Assembly: GCA_030220185.1 (NCBI GenBank)
Contig: JASPKZ010007548.1
Location: 124,001-188,000 of the forward strand
Length of the DNA: 64,000 nucleotides
From: Diploptera punctata
Lineage: Eukaryota > Arthropoda > Insecta > Blattodea > Blaberidae
Direction: 5' to 3'
Position numbers and translations under genes: made by a program. Of this stretch, positions 33,229 through 44,769 are shown in pieces (within the stretch, counting starts at the first letter, position 1; each line of letters starts with the position of its first letter). The notes below the pieces were generated by a model. That model had not been told where the DNA came from and searched no databases. It saw only the letters and a program-made list of their open reading frames with translations.

Positions 33229-33900
33229 TAGTTACCAAATATCCAGCCAACCTTGAAGCTGGATATCTGGCCGAATATTGCCAATTGATTCATTGTAACG
33301 AGTGAGCTTGCATAAGTGGTGCACAAACGATCATCAAATCCATCTAAAAAAGTAGAGGAGAGGGGACAGAGTCGGCTATATCTCGCAAAGTTCATGACAC
33401 ATTATGGAATTGCTTCAAAGAGATAGCAAACGAAAACAACAGTAGTCAGTCTCACGATAAAGAAAAAAAATGTGATTGTATGTGAGATTGATTTTTATCT
33501 GAAGTCAGTGCGAATTGATCGCAATTGTGACTCTTATATTTGGTGGTCAGCTAATGCTACACAATACCCGAACTGAATGACGTTTGCCAAAATTTATCTG
33601 TCAGCATCCTGCAGCAGTGTATGTGAAGAAAAGAGAAACCGTTTGTTGCCTCTCAATGCAGAGAAATGAGTATTCATTCACCATAATTTGCCCTTAGTGC
33701 AGTATGAGTATTAATTTTTTTTGTTGTAAAATGAAAATATGGTGATTATTTTTGTTATGTGAATTAAATAAAGTACCTAAATTTTACATTTTTTATTTTT
33801 TTTAAATCTGATATCTGGCTGGATACTTGCTTATTATTCAGTATCTGGCCAGTTAGGCTGGATACCAGATCATTACTCGATATCCATTTCATCCCTGCTT
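33229..33900. repeat. Possible DNA-element with ATATCTGGC termini
   Basis: TATCCAGCC/TATCTGGCC words cluster near 33240-33280 and again, partly inverted, near 33800-33890. The interior has no convincing ORF. It may be a decayed hAT-like element (inference only). Confidence 0.3.
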
Positions 33901-33984
33901 GCTAGTCATGCATCCACCGAGATGGCAAGAGGACTTACGGTAACCATAAGAAAGGAATACAGATTTGCTGACAGTGAGTTTAAT

Positions 33985-34108
33985 TAATAAAATTAAAAGT
34001 AGTCGTATATCATCTCACCTCATACACTCTGGTCCTGTGCTGTGAACAACACGGAGTGTATGAGGTAACATGATGTACGACTCATTTTAATTTTATTAAT
34101 TTAAAGCT
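33985..34108. mobile_element. Short fold-back PLE end
   Basis: TAATAAAATTAAAAGTAGTC ... CACCTCATACACTC is mirrored by GAGTGTATGAGGTAACATGA ... GACTCATTTTAATTTTATTA. The CCTCAT/ATGAGG words are the PLE terminal signature of this window. Confidence 0.65.
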
Positions 34109-34169
34109 TCATAATGTTAATTTCTAGGATGCAATAAAGAAGAAATGGATGTAAATGCAAAACTATCTA

Positions 34170-34965
34170 AATTTTAAAGAATTTTAGGGTTAATAAATTC
34201 TATCTTCAAGCCACAGTTAGTCCAAAAGCATTCAAGATTAAAAGTGTATAAAACACTGGCTCTTCCAACTTTTTTGTATGGTAGCGAAGTATGGACGTTG
34301 AAACAGAAGGATATACGGAGACATAGATCTGCTGAAATGAGATACCTTCGGAGGACTGCAGGATACACACTACTAGATCGCAAAAAAAAATGAAGACATC
34401 TTAGAAGAATTACACATGGAACCTTTAAAAGGTAAAAGGTAAAGTGATCCCACTACAGGCCTCAGGAGGCCCTTGGGGTAGTAGGAGGTTAAGGCTCCCA
34501 CTTTTTCTTGACAATCAGCACTTGATGTCAGCCGGGTTGTCAGCCCTGCGTGACGGCCGCCTTTACCCCAGAACAAGCGTCTGGTACTCATTTCAGTTAG
34601 AGGCTGAGTCGACCCCAGGGCCATAGTGCCGCCCGAAGGTTTGGGTCAGTTTAAAAATCCTGACCCCACCGGGACTCGAACCCTCGACCTTCCGGCTTGT
34701 AGCGCAGTATCTTAACCACTACGCTACGGCGTGCCCCCACATGGAACCTTTAGAAAACAAAATTTCTGATTATAAGTCAAGATGGATGCAACATGTTCAT
34801 CGAATGGAAGATCACAGAATACCCAAACAAATGTTAAGATATTGACCTGCAGGAAGAAGAAGACCAGGACGTCCACTCAAAAGACTTTTGGATGGTGTTT
34901 CTCTTGAGACCGAAACAGGTCAACAAATGGCCTAAATTCGTGAATGTACTATGATGATGATGATG
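34170..34965 (+). mobile_element. LINE C-terminal fragment hosting a SINE
   Basis: Plus-strand coding VYKTLALPTFLYGSEVWTLK and AEMRYLRRTAGYTLLDRK precedes the SINE. After it, ISDYKSRWMQHVHRMEDHRI and RRRPGRPLKRLLDGV follow, ending in an ATG/GAT simple repeat. One LINE copy, interrupted at 34428-34737. Confidence 0.75.
34428..34737 (-). mobile_element. tRNA-derived SINE (GCCGTAGCGTAGTGG head), 15-bp target duplication
   Basis: Mirror-oriented copy of 20732: minus-strand head GCACGCCGTAGCGTAGTGGT, body CCTTCGGGCGGCACTATGGC and a tail of ACCTTTT units. CACATGGAACCTTTA flanks it at 34413-34427 and 34738-34752. It is a recent insertion, close to copy 1 in sequence. Confidence 0.9.
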
Positions 34966-35041
34966 ATGTTAATTTCCATCATAAGTTTTATGGAGTGAGT
35001 TTAATCTTCAGTTGTATCACCTTTTCAGTTACCAAACACGG

Positions 35042-36012
35042 TAAAACTTGCTTAAAGTGGAATCGCATGGGACCAATTTTTTTCCACATTAGACAAAATT
35101 CCACATTATAAAAAAACTAAAACTTATTAATAATCTTGGATTATGGAGTACCATATATGTCATTTTACGTACCTTGGATTAATTATAGTTCCGCTGCCGT
35201 TGAAAAGTCAAGTATAGCATGTATGAGCGACTTTGACAGTAACGCGCAAAAAAACAGTCCTGTTTTGTAAGCGTTAAAAATGTCTCTTAGGCGCGTATAC
35301 TGAAATTAAAGTATGCAGTTTTGGTTTCTGCTCACTAACTACGCTTTCGTCCATATCCTTTGATTCTCCCCAAATTTCATTCCACACTACATTGTGTCAT
35401 ATTTTAAAACTGTCAAGCCAACCTAAAGATGCCTTGAAATTGTTATTCCTTAGGGATTTATCAACAGTTAGAGCTTGACTTTGGAGCATCGGTCCAGAAA
35501 TTAGGAGATTTATCTTCAATCACTTTCACTTTTTTGTTTAATGACAATGATACATACGTTTTAGCCATCTTTATTCCGTAAATTCAGAATGCTACCTGTG
35601 AAAGATCAGTCTCAGAACTTAAACTAATTTCAGATTTTACAGTGCAATGGTTATTTGTAAGACAGGTATCTGTATTTCGCATAACGGGCATGCAGTGAGG
35701 CCGAAATAAACATTTCAGGTAGAGGTAGAATCTCTACTTCGCCCGGGGTCAAGAATCATTCCTTATTGTTTTATTTTGGCCCAACGGGAATTAAATGAAA
35801 TGGAAACTAATTTATTTCTGTCTTTCTGCTTATACATTTTTTCATGAATTGTGTATAAATATTCTTCCATTTCCGCATTGGACAGATTCCATTTTATGCA
35901 AACTAAATATACATAAAATTGCTATTATTTCGTCGGGACCAATAAATTTGTTCACATTGGACAGATTTTCACATTATTCACATTCTGGATTAAACAAGTT
36001 TTACTGTACCTT
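35042..36012 (-). mobile_element. Tigger-like DNA transposon remnant (CENP-B-type HTH)
   Basis: The ends are related inverted repeats: GGTAAAACTTGCTTAAAGTG (left) and GTAAAACTTGTTTAATCCAG (right, minus strand), with ACATT/TTGGACAGA subterminal words. On the minus strand a frame starts near 35568 (MAKTYVSLSLNKKVKVIEDK), like the first CENP-B helix-turn-helix. About 35455-35350 encodes NFKASLGWLDSFK and HNVVWNEIWGESKDM, the CENP-B HTH 2 block. The DDE domain is missing. Stretch 36013-36490 is unassigned. Confidence 0.65.
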
Positions 36013-36495
36013 CATAATTTTAGTAGTATTAGATTTTCAATTCCCTCTATTCAAATTGTATAAAAAATCATGCACTCTTTTCGGAAAGAAATAATCAATC
36101 TATTTATTCCATGCACTACCATATTGATTTTGTATGAGTATCGTGCAAACACTAATTAGAGTATTGAGCAAGTTGGTGTGAAATATTAACTATTTTCTGA
36201 GAAAATTATAATCATTCCAGATGTTATTATATCAGAAAACTTTTTTGTTTTACATGCTAGTACTGTGCTTAAGTCACTCTGTACTTTTCATCTTAGTGTT
36301 ATTTACTTCCACTCTGTAGAATTTATTACATTTACAGAAAATACTTTTAAGTGTAGCAGCGCATTCATTTTTATGAGTATGACTGCACTAACAACGTTAA
36401 GTAGACTATCATTAAACCTACAATAATTAATTGGATTTATTAATTATCAGTAATTATACAAATAGAAAAAATACAACCATTGCCATAAAATTATA

Positions 36496-37003
36496 TTGTC
36501 TCATAAGTAATGTCCATTTTTAATGTAATGTGAGTCTGATGCAAATTTCAAAGTGTAATTCACTGGAGATTGTTCCAAATGGGCATGCAGTCAAGGTGAA
36601 TCTTTATTCACAAAAACTTGATTGAGTTCATAAAAATTTTGAAGGTCGCACACCGCACAAACGACCATAACAAAAATTCAGGAACTGGGAGGAATCAAAC
36701 TGCTACCACACTCAGCATATGGCCTTGATCTTGTACCTTCAGATTACCATCTGTTTCGATCCATGGCCCATTTCTTGTGTGAATTTTGAACATATTGAAG
36801 CTGTGGAAGTGAATCCCAACAAAATTTTTGCATCAAAAACCACAGACTGTTACCGTCGCAGGATAATTAACCTCGCTGAAAGATGTTTCAAGTACACAGA
36901 ATATGATGTTCTCTACTTTGAAGAGTAGTTTCATTTCTTGTCGGGAAACATTCCAAATAAAATTTTGTTTAAAAAAATGACATTTCTTATGAGAGAGTGT
37001 CTG
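36496..37003 (+). mobile_element. mariner remnant
   Basis: Inverted ends TTGTCTCATAAGTAATGTCC and, on the other strand, CTCTCATAAGAAATGTCATT, with TA next to each. The plus strand encodes the transposase C-terminus: QELGGIKLLPHSAYGLDLVP, SDYHLFRSMAHFLCEF, then after a frameshift FASKTTDCYRRRI and a final YFEE stop at 36928. PDLAPSDYHLF is the mariner signature (third catalytic Asp; here GLDLVPSDYHLF). Length 508 bp versus about 1.3 kb, so internally deleted. Confidence 0.8.
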
Positions 37004-37423
37004 TAAAAAAAAGTCATTCTGCACTTTTATGGTATTTTGTTTGTATACATTCACATTTTATAGAGTTAAATTAAACTTCTGAATATTTTATGGCCAATTT
37101 TATAGGCCTATACTGATTTTGCAAAACAATTTATAATAATAATAATAATAGCAGAATATATTGACATACCAAATGAGAATACTACATGTTAGTGTACTAT
37201 AAGATAACAAAGTAAGACATTCATATACATGCAGTAGGATTATGGTACTGTCATTTGTATTTAAAAGTTTTTTTGGGTGTTTGTTCAGTGTACAGTCACT
37301 AAAGAAAACCCCTTTTCCTTCTATTTCTACAAGTTTCATAGCATCTTATCAGTTTGTATATTTGATACCCACAGTTTCTTTTATTTTTTTGAGTTGCCAG
37401 AACAATTGAACATACTTAATCAA

Positions 37424-38181
37424 TCAATACTAGTAAAATTCATATCAAATTCCGTTGAGGTGAAGTCATATGATGAAAGTTAAAAATTAAATTGTACCTG
37501 TTGGTAGGTGCCGTCCTCCTCAACTTTGTTAAATTATTGTATATAAAATTAACTGGAGCGCTTTTGGAAGTTATCTTCCATCTTCTGCAGGTTGACTTTC
37601 CGCTACTTGTTGTTGTTGTGTACGGTGATGTATACTCCAACTGTTTGTAGCAGCAACTGACTTGTTTTTGATGATCTCGTATAATGGGTTTGACTGGGGT
37701 GCGTTCTCATTAAGAAGTGAGGTGTTGTTTGTTTCCTTTATAATTTCGAGGTCTTAGAAGACCTCGAAATTATAAAGGAACTGACTTGTTTTTGACGATC
37801 TCGTATAATGGGTTTGACTGGGGTGCGTTCTCATTAAGTCTTCGAAGACCTCGAAATTATAAAGGAAACAAACAACACCTCACTTCTTAATGAGAACGAA
37901 GACCTCGAAATTATAAAGGAAACAAACAATACTTCACTTCTTAATGAGAACGCACACCAGACAAACCCATTATACGAGATCGTCAAAAACAAGTTAGTTG
38001 CTGCTACAAACAGTTGGAGTATACATCACCATACACAACAACAACAAGTAGTGGAAACTCAACCTGCAGAAGATGGAAGATAACTTCCAAAAGCGCTCCA
38101 GTTAATTTTATATACAATATTTTAACAAATTTGTGGACGATGGCACCTACCAACAGGTACAATTTAATTTTTAACTTTCAT
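37424..38181. mobile_element. 758-bp fold-back Penelope-like insertion, 13-bp target duplication
   Basis: Flanked by CATACTTAATCAA at 37411-37423 and 38182-38194. The ends are inverted copies (AAATTGTACCTGTTGGTAGG at 37490 and its complement near 38140). Coding on the plus strand of the right arm reads EDLEIIKETN...TSLLNEN, like the PLE protein tail after the GIY-YIG domain. Both arms carry GGAAG-ATAA-CTTCC between GAAGA and an A-rich word followed by AGCGCTC, a variant hammerhead-like core (CAGAAGA in place of CTGAAGA). Confidence 0.8.
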
Positions 38182-38632
38182 CATACTTAATCAAGGCTGG
38201 CTTCTCTTTAAGGACCCCATTTTTCTGAGCACAAATTACAATACAGGGTGTCCCATTTATCTTGCCCACCAAAAATATCTTTGTACGTAAGTACAAAATG
38301 AAAAATTGTTTTATACAAAAGTTGTCCAACTACTAGGGGGAAATAATACTGGTATGTGAACTTTGTAGCATTATCTATTAACAATATATGAACACTAACT
38401 TTGTTTTCTTCAATGTCACTATGTATTTTTTTCTTTGATGCATTAATTAAGCATTCCAAGACCTGTTGAAAAATGTATCACAATGCACCATTCTAATAAG
38501 TAGAACCTTATTAATGGAAACATGGATTGACTGTGGAGGTGCATTCATTGCCCTGCTTGACCTCCTGATCTTACCTCATTGGACTTTTTACTCAAGGGAG
38601 TTAATAAATATGTTGTCTATTGAGATATTTGT

Positions 38633-38990
38633 GGAAAGCAACGGGAAGCTACCACACCTATAATTCCCTAGTAAAGCTATGCCGATGGTAGCATTGCTGC
38701 CGATAGGGTTAGCCATGCCAGACTGGTCGAAGTTGATAAGCCAGACGAAAAAAGTACCTTGGTCGAAAGAGTGACAATCTTTCACCATAAAAATACAATC
38801 GTCAAGAAATGCAGACATGGGTTCAACTGGGGTAACATTTTCTGGAGGTCAAATAGTCCCCCATTCGGTTCTCCGGGCAGGGAATACTTCAGGGAACCCA
38901 TTCCAAATTTGATAGGGATGTGTGGAGAGCTTATGTCCATGCAGCCATGAACCTACGGGTTCAATAGTGCCAGTGAATTAGTTAGTTACT
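38633..38990 (+). mobile_element. Composite: SINE tail joined to RTE 5' and 3' ends
   Basis: Bases 38633-38675 are the GGAAAGCAACGGGAAGCTAC SINE tail. From 38680 the plus strand matches the complement of the RTE 5' leader seen at about 3860-4100 (GTCGAAAGAGTGACAATC, CAAGAAATGCAGACATGGGT). Near 38905 it jumps to the RTE 3' end (GATGTGTGGAGAGCTTATGT, CCAGTGAATTAGTTAGTTA). The flanks 38340-38430 and 38995-39085 share AACTTTGTAGC.TTAT and ATATGAATACTAA-like words, so they may be one repeat split by this insertion. Stretch 39090-39900 is unassigned. Confidence 0.6.
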
Positions 38991-39904
38991 CACTGAAAAT
39001 GGTAGTGAACTTTGTAGCCTTATTTATTAACGAGATATGAATACTAAATTTGTTTTCTTCAACGTCGCTATGCATTTTCAAGTTTGACTCTCACATTCTT
39101 AAAGAGGTGAAAACAGGTAGAAATAAAATGTCTAAAATGACAGATTAGTGTCGAAATATGGGTTTAAGGACTGTTATCTGATTGGTGACAGCTTCAATGA
39201 CTTTTAAGCTCATGTTGGACCTCTAGGCCCCTAAGGAAAAAGGAGTGAAAAGGGGAAAAAAAAAATTCAAAATTGACCAAGAATAGTGTCAAATCCATAG
39301 ATTTTGAGTCTCTAAGCTAATTGATGCCAAGAAGAATGGGATAAATAAATACCCAAGTTATGCTGGGCAATCAGTTAGTTTTTTTTCCTAAAGTTCCTGT
39401 GTGGGCTAATTTATACGAAAAATCACAAGGCATATCTCATAACTTACATCTCTATTCATTTACCTATGAGCACCAATTAAAATAATTTCATCACGCTCTG
39501 TAGATACCGTAGAAACAAGAAAAGTAGGCTATTCTTTGGTGAGGATAAACTGAGTAACTTACCCTGGTTTGTTGTACCAATACAATTTCCCAATTATCTC
39601 TAATTTATTGTCTATAAAAACCATTCAGACTTTTCAGAACACATTCTATTTATACAATCTAATGAAACTATCAAACCAGCGTTTGTCTATCAGCGAAGTC
39701 AGTGATGAGATACATTATGGCAGTGAGATCACCGAGGGCTCATTAACGAACCTCCTATAAGAAATTTTATATTCTGGATTAATTTAGTTTGTCATCTGCA
39801 CTGTACCTCTCGACCTCCCAATCACGTTCAAAATTCTTTGCTTCAACATTCTAATCATGATCTGATCTAAGTCAATCATACTAACACATCTTAAAATATA
39901 AGGT

Positions 39905-40437
39905 GAGTTTTAATTACACCGACAAACTGCAGACTGTAAATAGAGGGAAAAAAATGTCCTATGAATAAGTGTCAATAAATGCATCGTTGCAACGGTAGAT
40001 GACACTTACAACTGACATTATTCTCTCGACCCTGTTGCATGGCCTGCTAGATCATCAGACTTAAACCCCTTCGAGTTTTACTTCTGCAAGCATCTGAAAA
40101 GTGTTGTGTATGCTGACCCAGTTCCTGATGTGCATACCCTTCAACAGCGTGTCCACGTCACCTGTGACGCTATTTGGAGAGAGGCCGGAACATGCAAAAG
40201 AGTGATCCATGATACAATGTGTGAATGCATGCATTGCATCCCATGGAGGCCACGTTGAATTGAACATCTGTTGTGACGTGGATGCGATTATTCTATGTAC
40301 TGTGTGCCGGAACGATTTGTTATCGTTGCACACACATCATTCATTTCTAGACACATGTTTATAGGAGCTTATTTTCCTTCATTTGCAGTCAGGAATCAGT
40401 CCCTGAAGTTTGTCGGTGTAAATACCATTCACTCTGT
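39905..40437 (+). mobile_element. mariner-superfamily element, DDE transposase C-terminus
   Basis: TTTAATTACACCGACAAACT on the left and, on the other strand, GGTATTTACACCGACAAACT on the right form inverted ends. The plus strand (about 40022-40255) encodes DPVAWPARSSDLNPFEFYFC, KHLKSVVYADPVPDVHTLQQ and a CI.WRPR.IEHLL end. This is the PDLNP.EF...HLK. region of Tc1/mariner-like transposases common in insects. The N-terminal two thirds are missing. Stretch 40440-41500 is AT-rich without recognisable features. Confidence 0.75.
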
Positions 40438-41854
40438 ATAATTATTAACTACTTGCCATTTTTGTTATAAAATTATGAGAATTCAACAAATCCCTGACTC
40501 ACCAGGGCATTTGAGTTTTCTTTGATATTATCAATGCCCTTTCATTTCATCAACTAATTATACGTAGGCCTACAGTAACTTATGTATGGTACTCAATGTA
40601 AAATTATGATTGTATAATATTTTTTTAACAGCAATAAATATACTATATTATATATATATAGGATTAAATGTCTAAAATATCAGACATTATTAAACATTAT
40701 TATATACTATTTATTGTGATGCAATGATTCTTCTATAGTTTTGCTGCAACTTGCTGGTTAGAGTTCGTCAAGGAACCTACACCACACATATATATACATT
40801 TGGGTATGATTCTTCCATTACACAATATATAACTTAATGTTAATGTCAGGTCTTCACATTTTGTCTGTAATTTGTGCCACTGTTTACTTGCTTATTTGTT
40901 TTCTTCAGCCTGAAGGCACACAGTTTATCACTTATTCTCATAGTTTGTTGCCTCACAACACAAGTATAGCCATTCTAAAGATAAGCAATTATGGTTATTT
41001 AAATACAAAGTTGGTTACAAAATGTTCTGTTATAATATGACATGACATTTTAAATTTTTATAAGTGTGATAATATTTATTTTATTTGTAAGAATAATTTT
41101 TTTAAGGCTCATAATATTATAATTTAGATTTTCAACATTATACCATCTCCAGTTAAAGAACATCATTGTATAACAGATACACGGACTTCTCATTTCATTA
41201 GGCCCATATTTTACACACAAGTACAACTTACACATTGGCATAAACACACAAAATCACAATAATTGTTGGTTCTGATTCTTGCAGTGACATGTGGCGACTT
41301 CAGGAGCTGAGGAAGCACTATAGAGAGATTTCACATTTCAGTTCCAAAGCTTTAAAATCTGCCTCCATTCAATTTTAACAAACATATGCAGTAGTTACAA
41401 ATTAAGTAAATGTAATTTTATATTGAATGAAACATAGTCTATGCAATTTCAATAAGTGAATTTGTCTTTCTCCTGATTTTGGAAACATCCTACTTATGTT
41501 AACCCATTCACCTCAAAAGATGAGGTAGACTCGCCGGCAGTTACATGGTCTTCAACTCAGAAGATGAGGTACACTCGCTTAACTCTGCTGTTATATATTT
41601 TGCAATATTTTGTACATCCCTTTACAGGGTAATCTTTTGTTAACATTTATGAACAGTAGAGGAATGTATTGTTTATTTTTTATTTCACTCACCTCATACT
41701 TCATATATGAGTATGAATATGAAGTATGAGGTGAGTGAAATAAAAAATAAACAATATTGAAAAACCTCATAGTGTTACTTCCTATCTACATAACTTAATA
41801 AAGTTGGCTATCAAGTCATAGGAAAACAAGAATAATGTAAACAACTGAGACAAG

Positions 41855-42334
41855 ATGGTGGCTTCAAAAATACAAAATTTCAACGAACATTTTTCGAAAA
41901 CTAAAATAGAAATTAAAAGATACTTGAAATTAAAAGAACTTAGAAACAAAAGAGCTGCAGATATCAAATTCATTAACAAATGTTTAGAAAAGAATATCAC
42001 TCCAAAATTTGTCCGGAAAATTGTTAAAAACAACAATAACCAACACCAAAAAATTTTAGAAAATAAAACTCTCAATTTGGAAAAAATCAAACATTATACA
42101 ACTATAAGTAAAATAGACGTTGAACTGTACTTTTTACATTTAAAATTAACCAAGAGTTTAGGCCAAATAGTTTGGGATAACCTAGAAAAAAACTTCTACA
42201 ACCAACTGAACCTCAAAATGAAAAAAAAAATTGATGTACAAAAGAAAAAGATAATTAATTTAAAACCTGAGTTAAACAAATTGAAGAAAAATAAAAGTAC
42301 AAAAAGTATAACCACTAAATTAGGGGGGGGATAA
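41855..42334 (+). pseudogene. PLE ORF N-terminal domain
   Basis: 159 codons, Lys-rich and helical. NKRAADIKFINKCLEKNITP near residue 30 matches the region that precedes RT in Penelope-like proteins. Coding continues in other frames to 42560, interrupted by frameshifts. The product would lack RT motifs. Confidence 0.65.
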
Positions 42335-42615
42335 AGAAAATGAGAAGAATGTAATTAACCTATAATTGGAAAACTTTACAAAAGAAGAAATATCTATTTT
42401 GGACAAGGGATTGAAAACATGCATTAGTTACTCTAACAATTTAGAAGATTACATAGCTGATGTTGAAATTGCTATCGATGACATGAATTATGAAGAACAA
42501 ACAATAATCAGAAAAGAATGCGGGGGAAGTTATTGAAAAAATTAAAAACAAAAAATAGCAAACCTATGCAAAACAAATATGAAGAAAGTAAGAAACATTA
42601 ACAATAAAAATGTTG

Positions 42616-42832
42616 ACGATTTTTATTATTAATTTAACACTTCTCATAGAAGGATAAATTATATTTGAAGAGAAAAATTTTTGCCTAGACCGGGACTCGA
42701 ACCCGGGACCCTTGGCTTTCCGGGCCAAGTGCTCTACCAACTGCTCAGTTGGTAGAGCACTTGGCCCAGAAAGCCAAGGGTCCCGGGTTCGAGTCCCGGT
42801 CTAGGCGAAAATTTTTCTCTTCAAATATAAAA
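42616..42832. mobile_element. 217-bp palindromic element made of two inverted tRNA-like halves
   Basis: Flanked by AATAAAAATGTTG at 42603-42615 and 42833-42845, inside the PLE. Its core is an inverted pair meeting at about 42743. The plus half (42743-42806) has D arm GCTCAGTTGGTAGAGC, anticodon stem TTGGC/GCCAA, T arm CCGGG-TTCGAGT-CCCGG and 3' acceptor TCTAGGC. The minus half (42683-42744) is the same sequence with one or two changes (loop CCGGAAA versus CCAGAAA). Both halves lack the 5' acceptor strand, and both are followed by AAAATTTTTCTCTTCAAATA. Confidence 0.8.
42743..42806 (+). tRNA. 5'-truncated tRNA-like half
   Basis: Complete D, anticodon and T arms but no 5' acceptor strand. Position 33 is C rather than the universal U, so it is not a working tRNA. 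Confidence 0.6.
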
Positions 42833-43642
42833 AATAAAAATGTTGTTTTTTTAAAATCAGACAAAGGGAATAATTTGGTAATTTTGGATAAAGAAGATTA
42901 CAATGATAGGATGGAGAATTTATTAGAGAGAGAAGAATATGAAGAAATAAAAACAAATCCTCTTGCAAAAACAATTAAGGAAGTTGAAACTAGCCTAAAA
43001 TCAATTAAAAAAATTATGACACAAAAGGAAAAGTTTAATTAAAAATACCAAATCCCAGAAACCCCAACATTCATGGCCTTCCTAAAATCCACAAAGACGG
43101 AAAGAAAATGAGACCTATCACCAACAATATCAACTCACCGACATATAACATATCAAAATGGCTAAGCAATAAATTTAAAGGTATGGAAAAATTTGAAAAT
43201 TTAGCAGTAGAAAATTCTTACCAATTAGTGGAAAAATTAGAAAATGTAGAAATAGAACCTTCAGAAAGATTGGTCTCATTTGACGTTACTTCATTGTTCA
43301 CAAACATCCCGACTGACACAACTTTGAAAATTTTAGAAAAATGGTTGAAAGAAAACAAATTAGATTTAAAAAAATAAAAAAAATAAAAAAAAAATTTTAA
43401 TTATGAAGTATGAGGTGAGTGAAATAAAAAATAAACAATATTGAAAAACCTCATAGTGTTATTTCCTATCTACATAACTTAGTAGAGGAATGTGTTTTGG
43501 TCTTCGCCCTTGCTGTGATCTCAAGTACCATTATCTTTTGCTTGTTTTGAATGTCTGAAAATGCATAATATAATTTACTGTGACTTAAATCCGGTTTCTG
43601 GGGAAATGCATTGAGCATTTAGAGCTGAAGGGAACGGGTTAA

Positions 43643-43795
43643 CCCTCTGCATGCCATGGATAAAAGTCTTGTGTTAGAGATTTAAAATCGTATCCGCCGA
43701 TGTGATCGGCTTCGCAAGTAGTTTTAATATATGTCTGGCAGGTAATGGATAGGAGCATCGGAGCCGATCTAATCAGCTCAGGGCACCTAAAGGGT
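43643..43795. mobile_element. TTAA MITE, second copy
   Basis: Same family as 9112-9264: CCCTCTGCATGCCATGG start, GGCACCTAAAGGG end, TTAA at 43639-43642 and 43796-43799. The left TTAA is shared with the right end of the preceding element, so one of them inserted at the other's TTAA. Confidence 0.75.
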
Positions 43796-43847
43796 TTAAG
43801 AAGAGGCCTGGTAATCTGGTTTTCAAATTCCTAACATAATTATACAT

Positions 43848-44013
43848 GAATTAATGAGTCATTTTTTTACATATTACCTTATACTTTATGTTTTCTTAAA
43901 CATGGGAACTGCAGTTTTCAAGAGAACCTTCTCTCTCATTTTCAACCGACAAAATTACTCTTTAATTCATGAATTAAGAACCTCGTAATGTTATTTCCCA
44001 TATTTAACTATGA
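43848..44013 (-). mobile_element. Short PLE end, 12-bp target duplication
   Basis: ATAATTATACAT flanks it at 43836-43847 and 44014-44025. Interior words TTTTCTTAAACATGGGAACT, CATTTTCAACCGAC and AACCTCGTAATGTTATTTCC match the PLE end at 55140-55300 in inverse orientation. Confidence 0.75.
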
Positions 44014-44189
44014 ATAATTATACATTCCAGATAGATCCACATATTGGTTACAAACTTTATATTTTCAATATTACTTTAAGATAACAAACTGTTGGTCTAC
44101 CTGAGCTAGGATCTCCAGCTTCATGCATTAGTGCTTAACTTTTAAGAAAAAGAATTGTGCCTTACAGATAATAAACAATTGTAATAAAA

Positions 44190-44640
44190 ACTACGGCTCA
44201 ACTGCACTTCTACTAGCGCTTGATTTTCAGTTATATTGTTGTAAACTATAGCTCTTCTTCTGTATTTACTAACATTATTTAACATTTTAAACTTTTTCAA
44301 ACAATTTTTATAACATTATTAGACAATTTTGAAGTATTTATTTAAATATGAAAATCACAATATTATGACACTGTTAGACAATATCATGATGCTGCTATTT
44401 TCTCCACAGAGTATATTACTTAGTCTACAATTTTTCTATCGCTGTTTTGAGTTATCGCTGGTTGGATCAAAATTAGGGACTTATAAGTAAGTGTACACCC
44501 ATTTTTAATAATATTAATATATTTTTAACATAGATTTGGGGATTTATTGCAAATATTGGTCATTTACATATCATAGCTACGGATAGTAATCGAGGATGAT
44601 AATCAATATGTGGTTCGATTGTGGGTTATCGCTGGCTCTA
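44190..44640. repeat. Dispersed repeat, inverse of 4855-5150
   Basis: TTTTCAGTTATATTGTTGTA, TCTTCTTCTGTATTTACTAA and TTATCGCTGGTTGGATC recur, in part inverted, around 4.86-5.15 kb. No ORF. Confidence 0.35.
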
Positions 44641-44769
44641 TAAACTCTGGCGCATGCGCACTGTTGTTCTATAGGACTTTGAAAATATTTCAAGCTAGTT
44701 TAAGTGCAGTTTTTCCAAAACTACTTAGGGTTTAACATATTTCACTGCCAAAAGAATGATATAAACTTA

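Larger units (their letters stand above)
41668..43480 (+). mobile_element. Penelope-like retroelement, 1.8 kb, 13-bp target duplication
   Basis: AGTAGAGGAATGT flanks it at 41655-41667 and 43481-43493. Both ends carry a direct repeat of about 80 bp (GAAGTATGAGGTGAGTGAAA ... CCTCATAGTGTTA, at 41715-41798 and 43404-43480), like PLE pseudo-LTRs. The left end also has a short inverted copy at 41676-41708. The plus strand encodes an N-terminal domain (41855-42334), then RT pieces (KSDKGNNLVILDKEDYNDRM near 42855; RNPNIHGLPKIHKDGKKMRP near 43060; RLVSFDVTSLFTNIP near 43270). Most of the RT after motif A and the GIY-YIG domain are gone. Confidence 0.88.
41503..43638. mobile_element. TTAA-flanked element interrupted by a PLE
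   Basis: TTAA lies at 41499-41502 and 43639-43642. The ends are CCCATTCACCTCAAAAG and, on the other strand, CCCGTTCCCTTCAGCTC, similar to the piggyBac-like end CCCATTCAACTC at 27644. Without the PLE (41668-43480 plus one target copy) the element is only about 310 bp, a MITE. Confidence 0.55.

Noticed and set aside
42683..42806. A functional tRNA gene pair in head-to-head arrangement
   Set aside because: Both lack the 5' acceptor strand and have C at position 33, and the pair is inside a mobile unit with target duplication.
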